Part shown: positions 17,811 through 26,575 of the stretch, in pieces
Numbering within the stretch: the stretch's first letter is position 1
How the letters are laid out: each line of letters begins with the position of its first letter
From: DATFVA01 sp963764235
GTDB taxonomy: Bacteria > Bacteroidota > Ignavibacteria > Ignavibacteriales > Ignavibacteriaceae
Assembly: GCA_963764235.1 (NCBI GenBank)
Contig: CAVXRO010000008.1
Span: 186,001 to 250,000 of the forward strand
Direction: 5' to 3'
Length of the DNA: 64,000 nt
Program-made: the position numbers and the translations under genes
Notes under the pieces: model-generated
Databases searched by the model: none
Told to the model about the DNA's origin: nothing
The model's input: only the letters and a program-made list of their open reading frames with translations

Positions 17811-18196
17811 TGGCTGATACTATTTATATAGGAAGAAGAAAAACATCGGTTGCCAGAGTAATTCTGAGAAACGGAAACGGTAAGATTACTGTTAACGGAA
17901 AAGAATTTGAACAGGCCTTCCCCCAGCTGCTCAGCAGGGAGGATATCCTCAACCCGTTCAAGATTACCGAAACAGTTGGAAATTATGATGTGCTGGTAAA
18001 CGTTAATGGCGGTGGTACAACAGGACAGGCTCAGGCAATAAGACTTGGAATAGCACGAGCATTGATAGAAATAAATCCGGATTTTCGTCCTGCTCTTAAG
18101 GCCGAAGGATTCTTAACAAGGGATCCGAGAATGGTTGAGCGTAAAAAATACGGAAGACCAAAAGCAAGGAAAAGGTTCCAATTTTCTAAGAGATAA
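17810..18196 (+). CDS. rpsI: 30S ribosomal protein S9 (uS9)
   Basis: 128 aa. It begins YIGRRKTSVARVILRNGNGKITVNG and ends with the tRNA-contacting tail GRPKARKRFQFSKR (K-R C-terminus). GGGTTGQAQAIRLGIARAL lies mid-protein. The ATG overlaps the rplM stop by one base, so the two are translated together. Confidence 0.98.
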   Translation: MADTIYIGRRKTSVARVILRNGNGKITVNGKEFEQAFPQLLSREDILNPFKITETVGNYDVLVNVNGGGTTGQAQAIRLGIARALIEINPDFRPALKAEGFLTRDPRMVERKKYGRPKARKRFQFSKR

Positions 18197-18209
18197 TTTT
18201 TGGACAGTA

Positions 18210-18361
18210 TTTACACTTCTTTGTGAAGCGTAAAAATTTAGTTAATTAATCAATCATCAAACATACTTTCCGATTTACCTCCTGTGTCCCATTTGCAGGG
18301 ATGAAGGGTAAAGATGACGAAGGTAGAAGTTCCCGGTAACGGGATAAAAACAGGAGACAAT
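18210..18361 (+). promoter_or_regulatory. structured leader of rpsB-tsf
   Basis: Three hairpins can be drawn: TTTACaCTTC/GAAGcGTAAA (18210-18234), an extended stem closed by TTTACC/GGTAAA (18274-18312) with inner CCTG/CAGG, and a GTAA-tetraloop hairpin TCCCG/CGGGA (18331-18344). AGGAG at 18352-18356 is 5 bases from the ATG. In other bacteria the rpsB leader is the target of S2 autoregulation; that role here is inference. Confidence 0.4.
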
Positions 18362-19144
18362 ATGCAAAAGCTGGATTTGACACAGCTCATAGAAGCTGGT
18401 GCACACTTCGGACACTTAACACGCCGCTGGAATCCCAAAATGAAGCCCTATATCTTCATGGAGAAGAACGGGATTCATATCATCGATCTGAAAAAAACTC
18501 AGAGTATGCTCGTTTCAGCAGCTGAAAACCTTTCACAACTGGTCGGGGATGGTAAGAAGGTTCTTTTTGTCGGTACGAAGAAACAGGCTAAAAGCGTAAT
18601 AGAAGGGGAAGCTAAACGCTGCGATATGAACTGGGTAAGTGAAAGATGGCTCGGCGGTATGCTTACCAATTTCTCTACCATCAGGAAGAGCGTTAAGAGA
18701 CTTAACAATATCGAGAAACAGGAAACCGACGGCACTTTCGACAAGATTACAAAAAAAGAAAGACTCTTTTTAACACGTGAGAAAGATAAGCTGAAAAAGG
18801 TTCTTGAAGGCGTTGAATCGATGAACAGGCTGCCGGGTGCACTCTTCGTTGTTGATATTAAGAAGGAATCGATTGCAGTGAAAGAGGCACTTCGCCTCAA
18901 TATTCCTGTTTTCGCGATAGTTGATACCAACTGCGATCCTGACCCGATAAATTACATAGTTCCTGCTAATGATGACGCTGTGAATACAATTGAACTTGTA
19001 GTGAAATATATGGCCGATTCCGTGATTGAAGGTGTTGCGAAAGCTAAGGAACAGAAAGCAGAAGAAGCTGCTGAAAAAGAAAGAGTTAAAAAGGAAAAAG
19101 AACAGGAAGCTTCCGTTGAAAAGGAAGAATCTAGTTCTAAATAA
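18362..19144 (+). CDS. rpsB: 30S ribosomal protein S2 (uS2)
   Basis: 260 aa from the ATG at 18362. An ATG 48 bases upstream is in frame, but S2 proteins begin like LDLTQLIEAGAHFGH and AGGAG sits at the right distance from 18362. AHFGHLTRRWNPKM, WLGGMLTNFSTIRKS and VPANDDAVNTIELV are diagnostic. The last 35 residues are a highly charged Lys/Glu tail, longer than in E. coli. It is followed 23 bases later by tsf, the standard pair. Confidence 0.97.
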   Translation: MQKLDLTQLIEAGAHFGHLTRRWNPKMKPYIFMEKNGIHIIDLKKTQSMLVSAAENLSQLVGDGKKVLFVGTKKQAKSVIEGEAKRCDMNWVSERWLGGMLTNFSTIRKSVKRLNNIEKQETDGTFDKITKKERLFLTREKDKLKKVLEGVESMNRLPGALFVVDIKKESIAVKEALRLNIPVFAIVDTNCDPDPINYIVPANDDAVNTIELVVKYMADSVIEGVAKAKEQKAEEAAEKERVKKEKEQEASVEKEESSSK

Positions 19145-19167
19145 TTTAATTGAAAGGGAATTTAGAA

Positions 19168-20025
19168 ATGACGGTTACCGCTCAACAGGTAAATGAATTA
19201 AGACAAAAAACCGGCTCCGGTATGATGGACTGCAAGAAGGCACTGATTGAAGCTGAAGGAGATATGCAGAAGGCCATCGAAATTCTCAGGAAAAAAGGAC
19301 AGGCTGTTGCATCTAAAAGAGCTGAGAAGACTGCAGGTGAAGGACTTGTATTAACTAGGATAGCCAATGATAAAAAATCGGGAATTATCGTGGAGGTTAA
19401 CTGCGAAACTGATTTCGTTGCTAACAGTGAAGACTTTGTAGACTTTGCAAACATGCTTGCTGATAAAGCTGCTTCAACAATGCCTGCTTCCGTGAATGAA
19501 CTCGTTGAGAAGAATACGGATATAAAGAATAATCTTAACGACGTTATGGGAAAGGTCGGTGAGAAGATCGAGATCTCTCGCCTCGCTGCCGAAAAGACCG
19601 AAAACGGTATTATCGTTGATTACATTCATCCCGGTTCAAAGCTTGGGGTTATCGTAGTTTTCAATAACGCAGCTGATTACGCTGATGCTCTTGCGGGATT
19701 AGGTAAGGATATTGCGATGCAGGTTGCAGCAATGAGGCCAATCTGTGTTTACAGGGAGGAAGTCCCGAAAGATCTGATTGAAAAAGAAATAGAAATCTAC
19801 AAGGAAGTTGCCAGCAAGGAAGGCAAGCCTGAACAGATACTTGATAAGATAGCGCAGGGTAAGATGAATAAGTATTACCAGGAGAACTGTCTTTTTGAAC
19901 AGGCGTACATCAAGGACAACTCCAAATCTGTAGGTGACTTACTGAAGGAATTTAATTCTAAACATAATTCCGATGTTAAGATAGATCACTTCCGCAGATT
20001 CCATCTCGGTGATGAAAATAAATAA
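19168..20025 (+). CDS. tsf: elongation factor Ts
   Basis: 285 aa from the ATG at 19168 with AAAGGGA upstream; a TTG at 19150 would add six residues. The N-terminal UBA-like domain VNELRQKTGSGMMDCKKALIEAEGD and the core TDFVANSEDFVDFA (TDFV motif) are intact, and HPGSKLGVIVVF marks the second subdomain. EF-Ts exchanges GDP for GTP on EF-Tu. It is followed by a strong terminator. Confidence 0.97.
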   Translation: MTVTAQQVNELRQKTGSGMMDCKKALIEAEGDMQKAIEILRKKGQAVASKRAEKTAGEGLVLTRIANDKKSGIIVEVNCETDFVANSEDFVDFANMLADKAASTMPASVNELVEKNTDIKNNLNDVMGKVGEKIEISRLAAEKTENGIIVDYIHPGSKLGVIVVFNNAADYADALAGLGKDIAMQVAAMRPICVYREEVPKDLIEKEIEIYKEVASKEGKPEQILDKIAQGKMNKYYQENCLFEQAYIKDNSKSVGDLLKEFNSKHNSDVKIDHFRRFHLGDENK

Positions 20026-20041
20026 AGTTTGCTTAAAACTT

Positions 20042-20073
20042 AAAAGGTCTTAAATAATTTAAGACCTTTTTTT
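20042..20073 (+). terminator. rho-independent terminator after tsf
   Basis: AAAAGGTCTTAAA and TTTAAGACCTTTT form a perfect 13-bp stem around a three-base loop, and the run of T continues to 20073. It separates rpsB-tsf from pyrH-frr. Confidence 0.9.
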
Positions 20074-20127
20074 ATATTTAAACCAGTATTAACCGGCAAT
20101 TCTCCAACATATCTGAAAGACAGGACT

Positions 20128-20868
20128 TTGACTGAGAAACTGAAATATAAGAGGATACTAGTTAAGCTTAGCGGTGAATCTTTAATGGGAGGCAAGGGAT
20201 TTGGCATCGATCATAAAGTGCTGGAGTTTTTTGCCGAAGAAGTAAAGAAGGTTCATGAAAAAAATGTCCAGCTTGGTATCGTGATAGGCGGGGGAAATAT
20301 ATACCGGGGACTTAGCGCGAGCGCCCAGGGAATAGACAGGGTTACAGGTGACCAGATGGGTATGCTTGCGACAATGATAAATTCACTTGCTCTTCAAAAT
20401 GCGATTGAAAAAGCAGGAATACCGACAAGGCTGATGAGTGCAATTAAAATGGATGAGATCGCTGAGCCGTATATCCGGCGAAGAGCGATAAGGCATCTTG
20501 AAAAAGGTAGAGTTGTAATCCTGGGCGCAGGAACAGGACATCCGTACTTTTCAACCGACACTGCGGCTTCCCTGCGCGCAGTTGAAATTGAAGCTGATGT
20601 AATTGTGAAAGGTACCCGGGTAGACGGAGTTTTCAGCTCAGACCCTGAAAAAAATCCCGATGCGGTGAAATATGAAAACATTTCTTATCTTGACATACTG
20701 AAAAAAAACCTGCGAGTTATGGATTTAACAGCCGTCAGTCTGTGCCAGGAGAATGATCTTCCGATGGTTGTATTTAATATGGACGTTCCCGGTAATCTGC
20801 TTAAACTTGCTGAAGGACTGCCGGTAGGCACAACAATCAATAACAATCAAATAGCTGCAGAAAAATAA
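20128..20868 (+). CDS. pyrH: uridylate kinase (UMP kinase)
   Basis: 246 aa starting at TTG (GACAGG upstream). The amino-acid-kinase fold is marked by KRILVKLSGESLMGGKGFGID, GIVIGGGNIYRGL, GTGHPYFSTDTAASLRA and KGTRVDGVFSSDPEKNPDA. The enzyme makes UDP from UMP with ATP. Its place between tsf and frr is one of the most conserved bacterial orders. Confidence 0.97.
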   Translation: MTEKLKYKRILVKLSGESLMGGKGFGIDHKVLEFFAEEVKKVHEKNVQLGIVIGGGNIYRGLSASAQGIDRVTGDQMGMLATMINSLALQNAIEKAGIPTRLMSAIKMDEIAEPYIRRRAIRHLEKGRVVILGAGTGHPYFSTDTAASLRAVEIEADVIVKGTRVDGVFSSDPEKNPDAVKYENISYLDILKKNLRVMDLTAVSLCQENDLPMVVFNMDVPGNLLKLAEGLPVGTTINNNQIAAEK

Positions 20869-20882
20869 AAAAAGAGGATACT

Positions 20883-21437
20883 ATGGAACAAATATTAAAA
20901 GATGCAAAATCCAGGATGGATAAATCCATAGACGCCCTGAGAGGAGAACTTTCTAAGATCAGGTCCGGCAAAGCTACAACCGCACTGCTGGATGGAATCA
21001 AAGTAGATTATTACGGTAATATGACTCCTGTAAACCAGGTAGGCAACCTGAATGTTCTGGATGCACACACGCTCTCATTCACACCCTGGGATAAATCCGT
21101 TCTGAATGCCGTCGACAGAGCTATACTAGAGGCAAACATCGGGTTGAACCCGGTAAGCGATGGAACTAACCTTAAAATACCCATTCCTCCCCTTAATGAG
21201 GAAAGAAGAAGGGAACTTGTTAAGCTGGTAAAGAAATTTGGTGAGGATGCGAAGATCGCTATAAGGAATGTAAGACGAGACGCAAATGATCACCTGAAGA
21301 GAGAAGAGAAAGATAAGAAGATCTCGGAAGATCAGCTGAAAGATGCCGAGGACATAACGCAGAAGTATACAGATGAGCACACCAAATTGATCGACGATAT
21401 ATTAAAGCATAAAGAACTGGAGATAATGGAAGTCTGA
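20883..21437 (+). CDS. frr: ribosome recycling factor
   Basis: 184 aa, standard length. The helical bundle begins MDKSIDALRGELSKIRSGKATTALLDGI, and the hinge and DKSVLNAVDRAILEANIGLNPVSDG motif follow, then PIPPLNEERRRELVK. It is translated after AAAGAGG. RRF and EF-G split post-termination ribosomes. Confidence 0.98.
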   Translation: MEQILKDAKSRMDKSIDALRGELSKIRSGKATTALLDGIKVDYYGNMTPVNQVGNLNVLDAHTLSFTPWDKSVLNAVDRAILEANIGLNPVSDGTNLKIPIPPLNEERRRELVKLVKKFGEDAKIAIRNVRRDANDHLKREEKDKKISEDQLKDAEDITQKYTDEHTKLIDDILKHKELEIMEV

Positions 21438-21460
21438 CTGCTATTACAAATTCAGAAAAA

Positions 21461-21478
21461 ACCCGGTAGAGTCCGGGT
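21461..21478 (+). terminator. probable terminator after frr
   Basis: ACCCGG-TAGAGT-CCGGGT hairpin preceded by GAAAAA and followed by ATTATTATTA. The stem is only six pairs and the T-run is broken, so it is a modest terminator. Confidence 0.5.
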
Positions 21479-21621
21479 ATTATTATTACTGCACTCCGCC
21501 GAGAATATCCCTATTACTTCGGGATCGCTCAATATCCGTTAATAATGTAAAATATTATTCTTTTTTTAACTAAATTTTAACATCTGATAGTTCAAGATAT
21601 TGAAGAACAGCACTGTGTTTA

Positions 21622-22314
21622 ATGAAATCAAATATTCCTGAAAATTTATATAAGCTGGTATCACTCCTCAAAAGATTATTCAATCCCAAAATTCTGAAAA
21701 GTGCACTTTTTTTCAGCGGGGGAATAATCCTGTTCATTATAGGGGTGATAGTATACGGAATAATTCTGAATCTCAGGGAGGTACCGCTTCAGGAGGCTAT
21801 GTCTGAAAAAGGGTTTACAAAGCTCCATGACCCGAATATCGTTATTAAAAGAAATGATTATACTCTTAACCTCTACGAGGATACTGTATTAATTAAAAGC
21901 TATCACGCAAGCTTCGGCAAGAATGTTCATAATCCCAAGACCAGGGCTAATGATTTCGCAACGCCCGTAGGTTCCTATCAGATATGCGAAATTGACAAGG
22001 ACCATAAATACCATATCAAATTTAGATTAAATTATCCTAACATAAATGATATTACCGAGGCTTTACGGAAAAACCTTATCACACAGCAGGAGTTTGATCA
22101 GCTGAAATTTGAATTCTATTATGAGGATTGTCTAAAACTTGAAACCCCCTTAGGGAACAACGTCAGTATTCACGGAATAGGAGAGTATAATTTCATTTTC
22201 AAAAACCTGCCTTTTGTTTTTAACTGGACTGACGGATCAATAGCAGTCAGCAACGAAGATATTTACGAGCTTTATACAGTCGTATCGAAAGGAACTAAAG
22301 TTGTCATTCAATAA
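21622..22314 (+). CDS. L,D-transpeptidase-like (YkuD) protein lacking the catalytic cysteine
   Basis: 230 aa. One N-terminal membrane helix (about 27-50), then a YkuD-type domain from about residue 70: NIVIKRNDYTLNLYEDTVLIKSYHASFGK, RANDFATPVGSYQI and SIHGIG (His184-Gly185). The active-site motif, normally S/D-x-G-C-I-A-hydrophobic, reads TDGSIAVSNEDI, so the nucleophile Cys is Ser206 (codon TCA at 22237-22239). Active family members crosslink peptidoglycan by 3-3 bonds or attach lipoproteins. With Cys absent it is probably inactive or altered, unless the base call is wrong. It overlaps the next gene by 14 bases. Confidence 0.8.
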   Translation: MKSNIPENLYKLVSLLKRLFNPKILKSALFFSGGIILFIIGVIVYGIILNLREVPLQEAMSEKGFTKLHDPNIVIKRNDYTLNLYEDTVLIKSYHASFGKNVHNPKTRANDFATPVGSYQICEIDKDHKYHIKFRLNYPNINDITEALRKNLITQQEFDQLKFEFYYEDCLKLETPLGNNVSIHGIGEYNFIFKNLPFVFNWTDGSIAVSNEDIYELYTVVSKGTKVVIQ

Positions 22315-22888
22315 AACGTATTACCTCGCTGTTCTCATTTTTTCCCTGAGCCTTTTTTCATGTAATGAAAAGGAGAAGGAAACACCTGAGAATAAGATTG
22401 ATCTTAATAGCCCGGAAGTGCTTCTGAAGGAGACTCAGAAAGTCCTGGGAAAAGATGTGCAGATTACCATTACCGGTAATTTTAATCAGGATACAACGAA
22501 AAAATTTGCCGCAGGAACCGAAATAAACAAACCTGACGAATGGGGAATAAGGTTTTACTTGCTGAAGCAAGTGGATGGAGGACTCAAGGCGGTTGACAGT
22601 ACCGGTCCGCTTGAGGGTTCGTTCACGGATGCACTTGTGAGGAAGGAAAAACTTCCTTCCCGGGATTTCGATGTGATATATTATAATTCGCTTGATTACT
22701 ACCTGGGAAGCGGGGGCGGTGAAGTGTTTTCCTACCTGGTTGATTTCAGCGAGGGGCAGACTTATTACGCTCACCTTTTTACAGAGAAAGGAAGCAGGAT
22801 ATCACTTTTTATTTCTGGTAATGCAACTCCTGAGATAACGAATTATTTCATTGGTGTATTTAAAAAGATTACCCTGATCTCAGAATAG
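22301..22888 (+). CDS. hypothetical lipoprotein
   Basis: 195 aa from TTG, overlapping the upstream gene by 14 bases. The signal peptide ends in the lipobox LFSC near residue 21, followed by a charged NEKEKETPENK spacer. The globular part (about 35-195) has no signature I recognise. Its coupling to the L,D-transpeptidase-like gene and to the following Omp85 gene suggests an envelope role. The start could also be a downstream codon, but then the signal peptide would be lost. Confidence 0.6.
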   Translation: MSFNKTYYLAVLIFSLSLFSCNEKEKETPENKIDLNSPEVLLKETQKVLGKDVQITITGNFNQDTTKKFAAGTEINKPDEWGIRFYLLKQVDGGLKAVDSTGPLEGSFTDALVRKEKLPSRDFDVIYYNSLDYYLGSGGGEVFSYLVDFSEGQTYYAHLFTEKGSRISLFISGNATPEITNYFIGVFKKITLISE

Positions 22889-22913
22889 TCGATAAAGATA
22901 TTGACCTGGATGA

Positions 22914-24929
22914 ATGATTCAACAATTAACGATGACAAAATTTATCTCAATAATTATACTTTTAACTGCAATCACTGCATCCGCACAGGAAAATTCCCGG
23001 TATGAGCTGCAGACAATAAATTTTAACGGCAACAGTGCCATCTCATCCTCACAGCTAAGCGACATCATTCTATCTAAGGAAACTCCATGGTGGTTTTGGA
23101 AATTCCTGAACTCATTTACTAGTCTCGGCAGTGAGCCTGTATACTTCGATTCGTCAAACATTCGCATTGATATTCAGGCACTGAAATCATATTATAAAGC
23201 GAACGGATTCTTTGAAGCTTCAGTTAAATATAATTATGATGTAGATACAACTGATAAGGAGGTCACGCTTACCTATACTATCAATGAGGGACAGGCTGAT
23301 ACCTACGGGAAGGTAAATCTTGAGGGATTGTCGCGAGTGCCCGATCTGACAAAGAAAAAGTTTCTGGATGAGGTGAAATTTGATTCATCTGACAGGTACA
23401 TACAAAACATAGTGCAGCAGAAGGTTCAGTCCGGTGTTTCTACGCTGCTGAATAACGGCTTTATGTTTGCTCAGTTCGACAGTACTGTCGTAGTGACGGA
23501 TACTATTGATGACAAGGCTGACATGACTATCTATTTTACCCCGGGAAAAGAATATCACATAGACACGGTAATGGTTACAACCTCAGGCGATGGTGCTCCT
23601 TATGTCAAGGAAAATATGCTGAGGGATATAAGCGACATTAGAAGCGGGGAGCTGTACAATCTTGATAAATTGAGGCAAAGCCAGCAGCGCCTGTTCAGGA
23701 CCGGCTTGTTTAATTCGATAGTCCTCTCCGGTGTTGAGCAGGATACAACTGATTCTAAGGTTCCTATCAAGCTAGATGCAAACATTGGAAAGCTGAATGA
23801 GCTTTCCCCTGAAATCATTGTCAACAACCAGCAGAACGCTCTGAATGCAGGTCTTGGTTTATCCTATATCAGGAGAAATTTTTTCGGCAATGCGCGGAAA
23901 TTGACGGTGAGTACATCCTTTGGGGTGCAGGATGTATTTAACGTCGATTACGGATCCTTATTTAGGAAATTCTCTTTCCGCGACACGACCCTTCTGGGAT
24001 ACCTCGATGCAAGAATAACACTTGAACAGCCTTACCTGTTCAGTAAACCTATCTTCGGCACCTGGGAAAACTATGCTACTATAAATAAACAGACAAGGTA
24101 TAATAATACAGTTTACGGCTCGAAGATAACCTTTGACTTTGAGCTGCCAAGGTTTACAGCAATAAATTTCCTCAGCACTTATTATAATGTTGAGCAGAGT
24201 AATGAAGTATATCGAACAAACCATGATAGTCTTTCCAGGAAGCTGCTCTCTATTATAGGTGCTGATTTTGGAAGAACTACTACTAATGAGATACTGTTTC
24301 CAACAGAAGGCTATTTAATTTCAATTCTCTTCGAGGAGGCAAATTCTCTGCCCTATCTGATAGGCAAATTAGGGCACGATGAGTTTAACGGTTCATTGTT
24401 CTATAAGGTTTCTCTGAATTCAACTTTCTATTTATCTCTCAACCAGAGGAGAATGTCTATTTTTGCCACGAAGTTTAAAGTCGGCAGAATACAGATCTAT
24501 CAGGGTGATTATGCGGGACTACCGCTGAACAGAACCTTCTACGCGGGCGGCAGTAACTCGGTTCGGGGCTGGCGTTCTAATGAGCTTGTACCACAAAATG
24601 CAACCACGGTTTATGGAATAAACGGAGTGAATGTGAAGGGAGGCACGTTCCTGATAGAGGGCTCTTTTGAATGGAGGTATAAGTTTGTGCAGACTTTCGG
24701 AACTGCTCTGTTCTTTGATTACGGCAATACATGGATAGGTTACGATAAGTTCAGGTACGATCAGCTGGCACTTTCTCCCGGATTGGGTTTTAGATATTAT
24801 TCATCCGTTGCCCCTTTCCGTCTCGATTTTGCGTTTAAGCTGTACAATCCTGACGACAAAACATGGATATTTAATAAAAGTTTCTGGAATAATATCGTTT
24901 TCCATTTCGGCATCGGCGAAGCCTTTTAA
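22914..24929 (+). CDS. Omp85-family outer-membrane protein (BamA/TamA-like)
   Basis: 671 aa. A signal peptide (about 7-24, ending ASAQ) is followed by POTRA-type repeats at about 27-100, 100-180 and 200-285 (YELQTINFNGNSAISSSQL, TYGKVNLEGLSRV, YHIDTVMVTTSG). A 16-strand barrel fills the rest and contains the YAGGSNSVRGW motif corresponding to the conserved VRGF loop of Omp85 proteins. It ends in Phe, as outer-membrane barrels usually do. It is shorter than canonical BamA, so it may be a TamA-like or accessory assembly factor; the sequence does not settle which. Confidence 0.88.
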   Translation: MIQQLTMTKFISIIILLTAITASAQENSRYELQTINFNGNSAISSSQLSDIILSKETPWWFWKFLNSFTSLGSEPVYFDSSNIRIDIQALKSYYKANGFFEASVKYNYDVDTTDKEVTLTYTINEGQADTYGKVNLEGLSRVPDLTKKKFLDEVKFDSSDRYIQNIVQQKVQSGVSTLLNNGFMFAQFDSTVVVTDTIDDKADMTIYFTPGKEYHIDTVMVTTSGDGAPYVKENMLRDISDIRSGELYNLDKLRQSQQRLFRTGLFNSIVLSGVEQDTTDSKVPIKLDANIGKLNELSPEIIVNNQQNALNAGLGLSYIRRNFFGNARKLTVSTSFGVQDVFNVDYGSLFRKFSFRDTTLLGYLDARITLEQPYLFSKPIFGTWENYATINKQTRYNNTVYGSKITFDFELPRFTAINFLSTYYNVEQSNEVYRTNHDSLSRKLLSIIGADFGRTTTNEILFPTEGYLISILFEEANSLPYLIGKLGHDEFNGSLFYKVSLNSTFYLSLNQRRMSIFATKFKVGRIQIYQGDYAGLPLNRTFYAGGSNSVRGWRSNELVPQNATTVYGINGVNVKGGTFLIEGSFEWRYKFVQTFGTALFFDYGNTWIGYDKFRYDQLALSPGLGFRYYSSVAPFRLDFAFKLYNPDDKTWIFNKSFWNNIVFHFGIGEAF

Positions 24930-25125
24930 ATTAAGTTGCAGATTTGTAGGACCGGACAGAAATAAACGCAAACGATACCGGATAAAAAACCAGATGTATA
25001 CCACACTACATAAGTTGCTGGCCAGCACTAAACACACTACACGCCAGAGCCCATAAACTAATAAAATGTTTTGATTACCGTCCTGAAAATCGCTATTTTT
25101 AATATTCTTTTTTTAAGGTATCTGA

Positions 25126-25999
25126 ATGATCTCAAGTATGACCGGCTACGGAAAAGGTGTAGCCGAAAACAGTAATTTTACAGTTGAACTGGAAGTTAAA
25201 AGCGTTAACAGTCGGTTCCTTGATATCTATCTTAGACTTCCCAATTCTCATGAACCGCGAATATGAAATAAGGGAGATAATCAAGGGTAAGGTAAGCCGC
25301 GGTAAACTTTCGGTTATACTTACATTAAAGAACAAAGGTGCATCAAACGGCATTCCTGCAATAGATAAGGATAAGTTGAAAACTTACCTTGCATTGTTGA
25401 AAGAAGTAAAGAAGGTATCGAAAATAACTGAGAAACTTAAACTTGAACATCTGCTGTACAACAGGGAACTGTTCCTTCAGAGTGATAAGGAATACGATGA
25501 TGAAGTCTTTAAGCTGATAAAAAAGGCCCTCGAAGCGGCACTTACTCAGCTGAAAAAAATGCGACAAAACGAAGGCAAGGAGCTTGCGAAGGATCTGAAA
25601 AGAAGGATAGAAACGATTGAAAAGAAGGTAACTAGAATCCAGGATGAATCGGGACATAGTGTAAACGAGTACTTTGATAAGCTGAAGGAACGGATAAAAT
25701 CGCTGATTGAGGATATTACATCATACTCTGACAGGCTGGAGCTCGAGCTCGCCCTGATTGCTGATAAATCGGAAATTACCGAAGAATGCGTTAGACTCAG
25801 AAGTCATCTTAAATTTTTCCTTGAAAGCATGGAAAAGGATGAAGAACCGGGCAGGAAACTGAATTTCCTCTGCCAGGAAATGAACCGTGAAGCAAACACT
25901 ATCTCAGCAAAGACTATCTCGACATCAATTACCCACAACTCTGTTCTTGTGAAAGAAGAAATTGAAAAGATTCGCGAACAGATTCAAAACATCGAGTAA
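25126..25999 (+). pseudogene. yicC: YicC-family protein gene, disrupted by one frameshift
   Basis: The true start is the ATG at 25126 (SMTGYGKGVAE is the family's universal opening, with AAGG upstream). That frame gives MISSMTGYGKGVAEN to LRLPNS and then stops at 25264. Homology resumes one frame over at MNREYEIREIIKGKVSRGKLSV when a single base near 25246-25250 is skipped. The joined product is about 290 aa, normal for YicC, a stress-induced endoribonuclease-like protein. Position directly before gmk-rpoZ-coaBC is conserved across bacteria, which argues for a formerly or actually functional gene. Confidence 0.82.
25184..25999 (+). CDS. YicC-family protein, main open fragment
   Basis: The part of yicC that is uninterrupted. 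The first roughly 22 residues of this frame are out of frame with the real gene and meaningless. From REIIKGKVSRGKLSVIL onward it matches the family: helical middle region, EEITRLxSHLxFF-like ECVRLRSHLKFFLES, then GRKLNFLCQEMNREANTISAK. Without the N-terminal strand MTGYGKG it may not fold. Confidence 0.7.
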   Translation: MNWKLKALTVGSLISILDFPILMNREYEIREIIKGKVSRGKLSVILTLKNKGASNGIPAIDKDKLKTYLALLKEVKKVSKITEKLKLEHLLYNRELFLQSDKEYDDEVFKLIKKALEAALTQLKKMRQNEGKELAKDLKRRIETIEKKVTRIQDESGHSVNEYFDKLKERIKSLIEDITSYSDRLELELALIADKSEITEECVRLRSHLKFFLESMEKDEEPGRKLNFLCQEMNREANTISAKTISTSITHNSVLVKEEIEKIREQIQNIE

Positions 26000-26002
26000 T
26001 AT

Positions 26003-26575
26003 TTGGATTCAAAAGGTATTTTATTTATTGTTGCCGCACCCAGCGGTACCGGAAAAACAACCATTGTAAGACGAATTCTTAAGGAATTCCCGAATATTGT
26101 ATTCTCTGTATCAGCCACTACTAGGAAAAAACGGGAAAATGAAATTAACGGGAAAGATTACTTTTTCCTTAGCGAAAATGAGTTTAAGAAAAAGATTGGA
26201 AATGATGAATTTGCTGAATGGGAGAAGTTTTATGATTATTATTACGGTACGCTGAGAAGGTATTTAGATGATAATCTTGAGAATGGGAAGAGCGTTCTGC
26301 TTGAAATAGATGTTAAAGGCGCTCTTAAGATTAAGGATACTTATCCTGATGCGGTTTTGATCTATATTTTGCCTCCCAGCTTCGAAGTGCTCGTAAACCG
26401 TCTGAAAAACAGGCAGACGGAGGATGAAATTGACCTTAAAAAGCGGATTGAGAGAGCGGAAATGGAATTGAGACTTAAGGAAAATTTTGATTATTTTATA
26501 CATAATGTTGAGATTGAACAAGCAGTTTCGGATATAAAAAGTTTAATAGAAAATATAATGAAGGAGAAAAAATAA
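26003..26575 (+). CDS. gmk: guanylate kinase
   Basis: 190 aa from TTG, four bases after the yicC stop. P-loop APSGTGKTT, then SVSATTRKKRENEINGKDYFFLSENEF (GMP-binding) and LLEIDVKGALKIK are conserved. It phosphorylates GMP to GDP. The gene is followed without a gap by rpoZ, as in many bacteria. Confidence 0.97.
   Translation: MDSKGILFIVAAPSGTGKTTIVRRILKEFPNIVFSVSATTRKKRENEINGKDYFFLSENEFKKKIGNDEFAEWEKFYDYYYGTLRRYLDDNLENGKSVLLEIDVKGALKIKDTYPDAVLIYILPPSFEVLVNRLKNRQTEDEIDLKKRIERAEMELRLKENFDYFIHNVEIEQAVSDIKSLIENIMKEKK

Noticed and set aside
18314..18361. Upstream in-frame ATG of rpsB giving 16 extra residues
   Set aside because: S2 homologues begin near LDLTQLIEAGAHFGH, and the only good AGGAG is positioned for the ATG at 18362.
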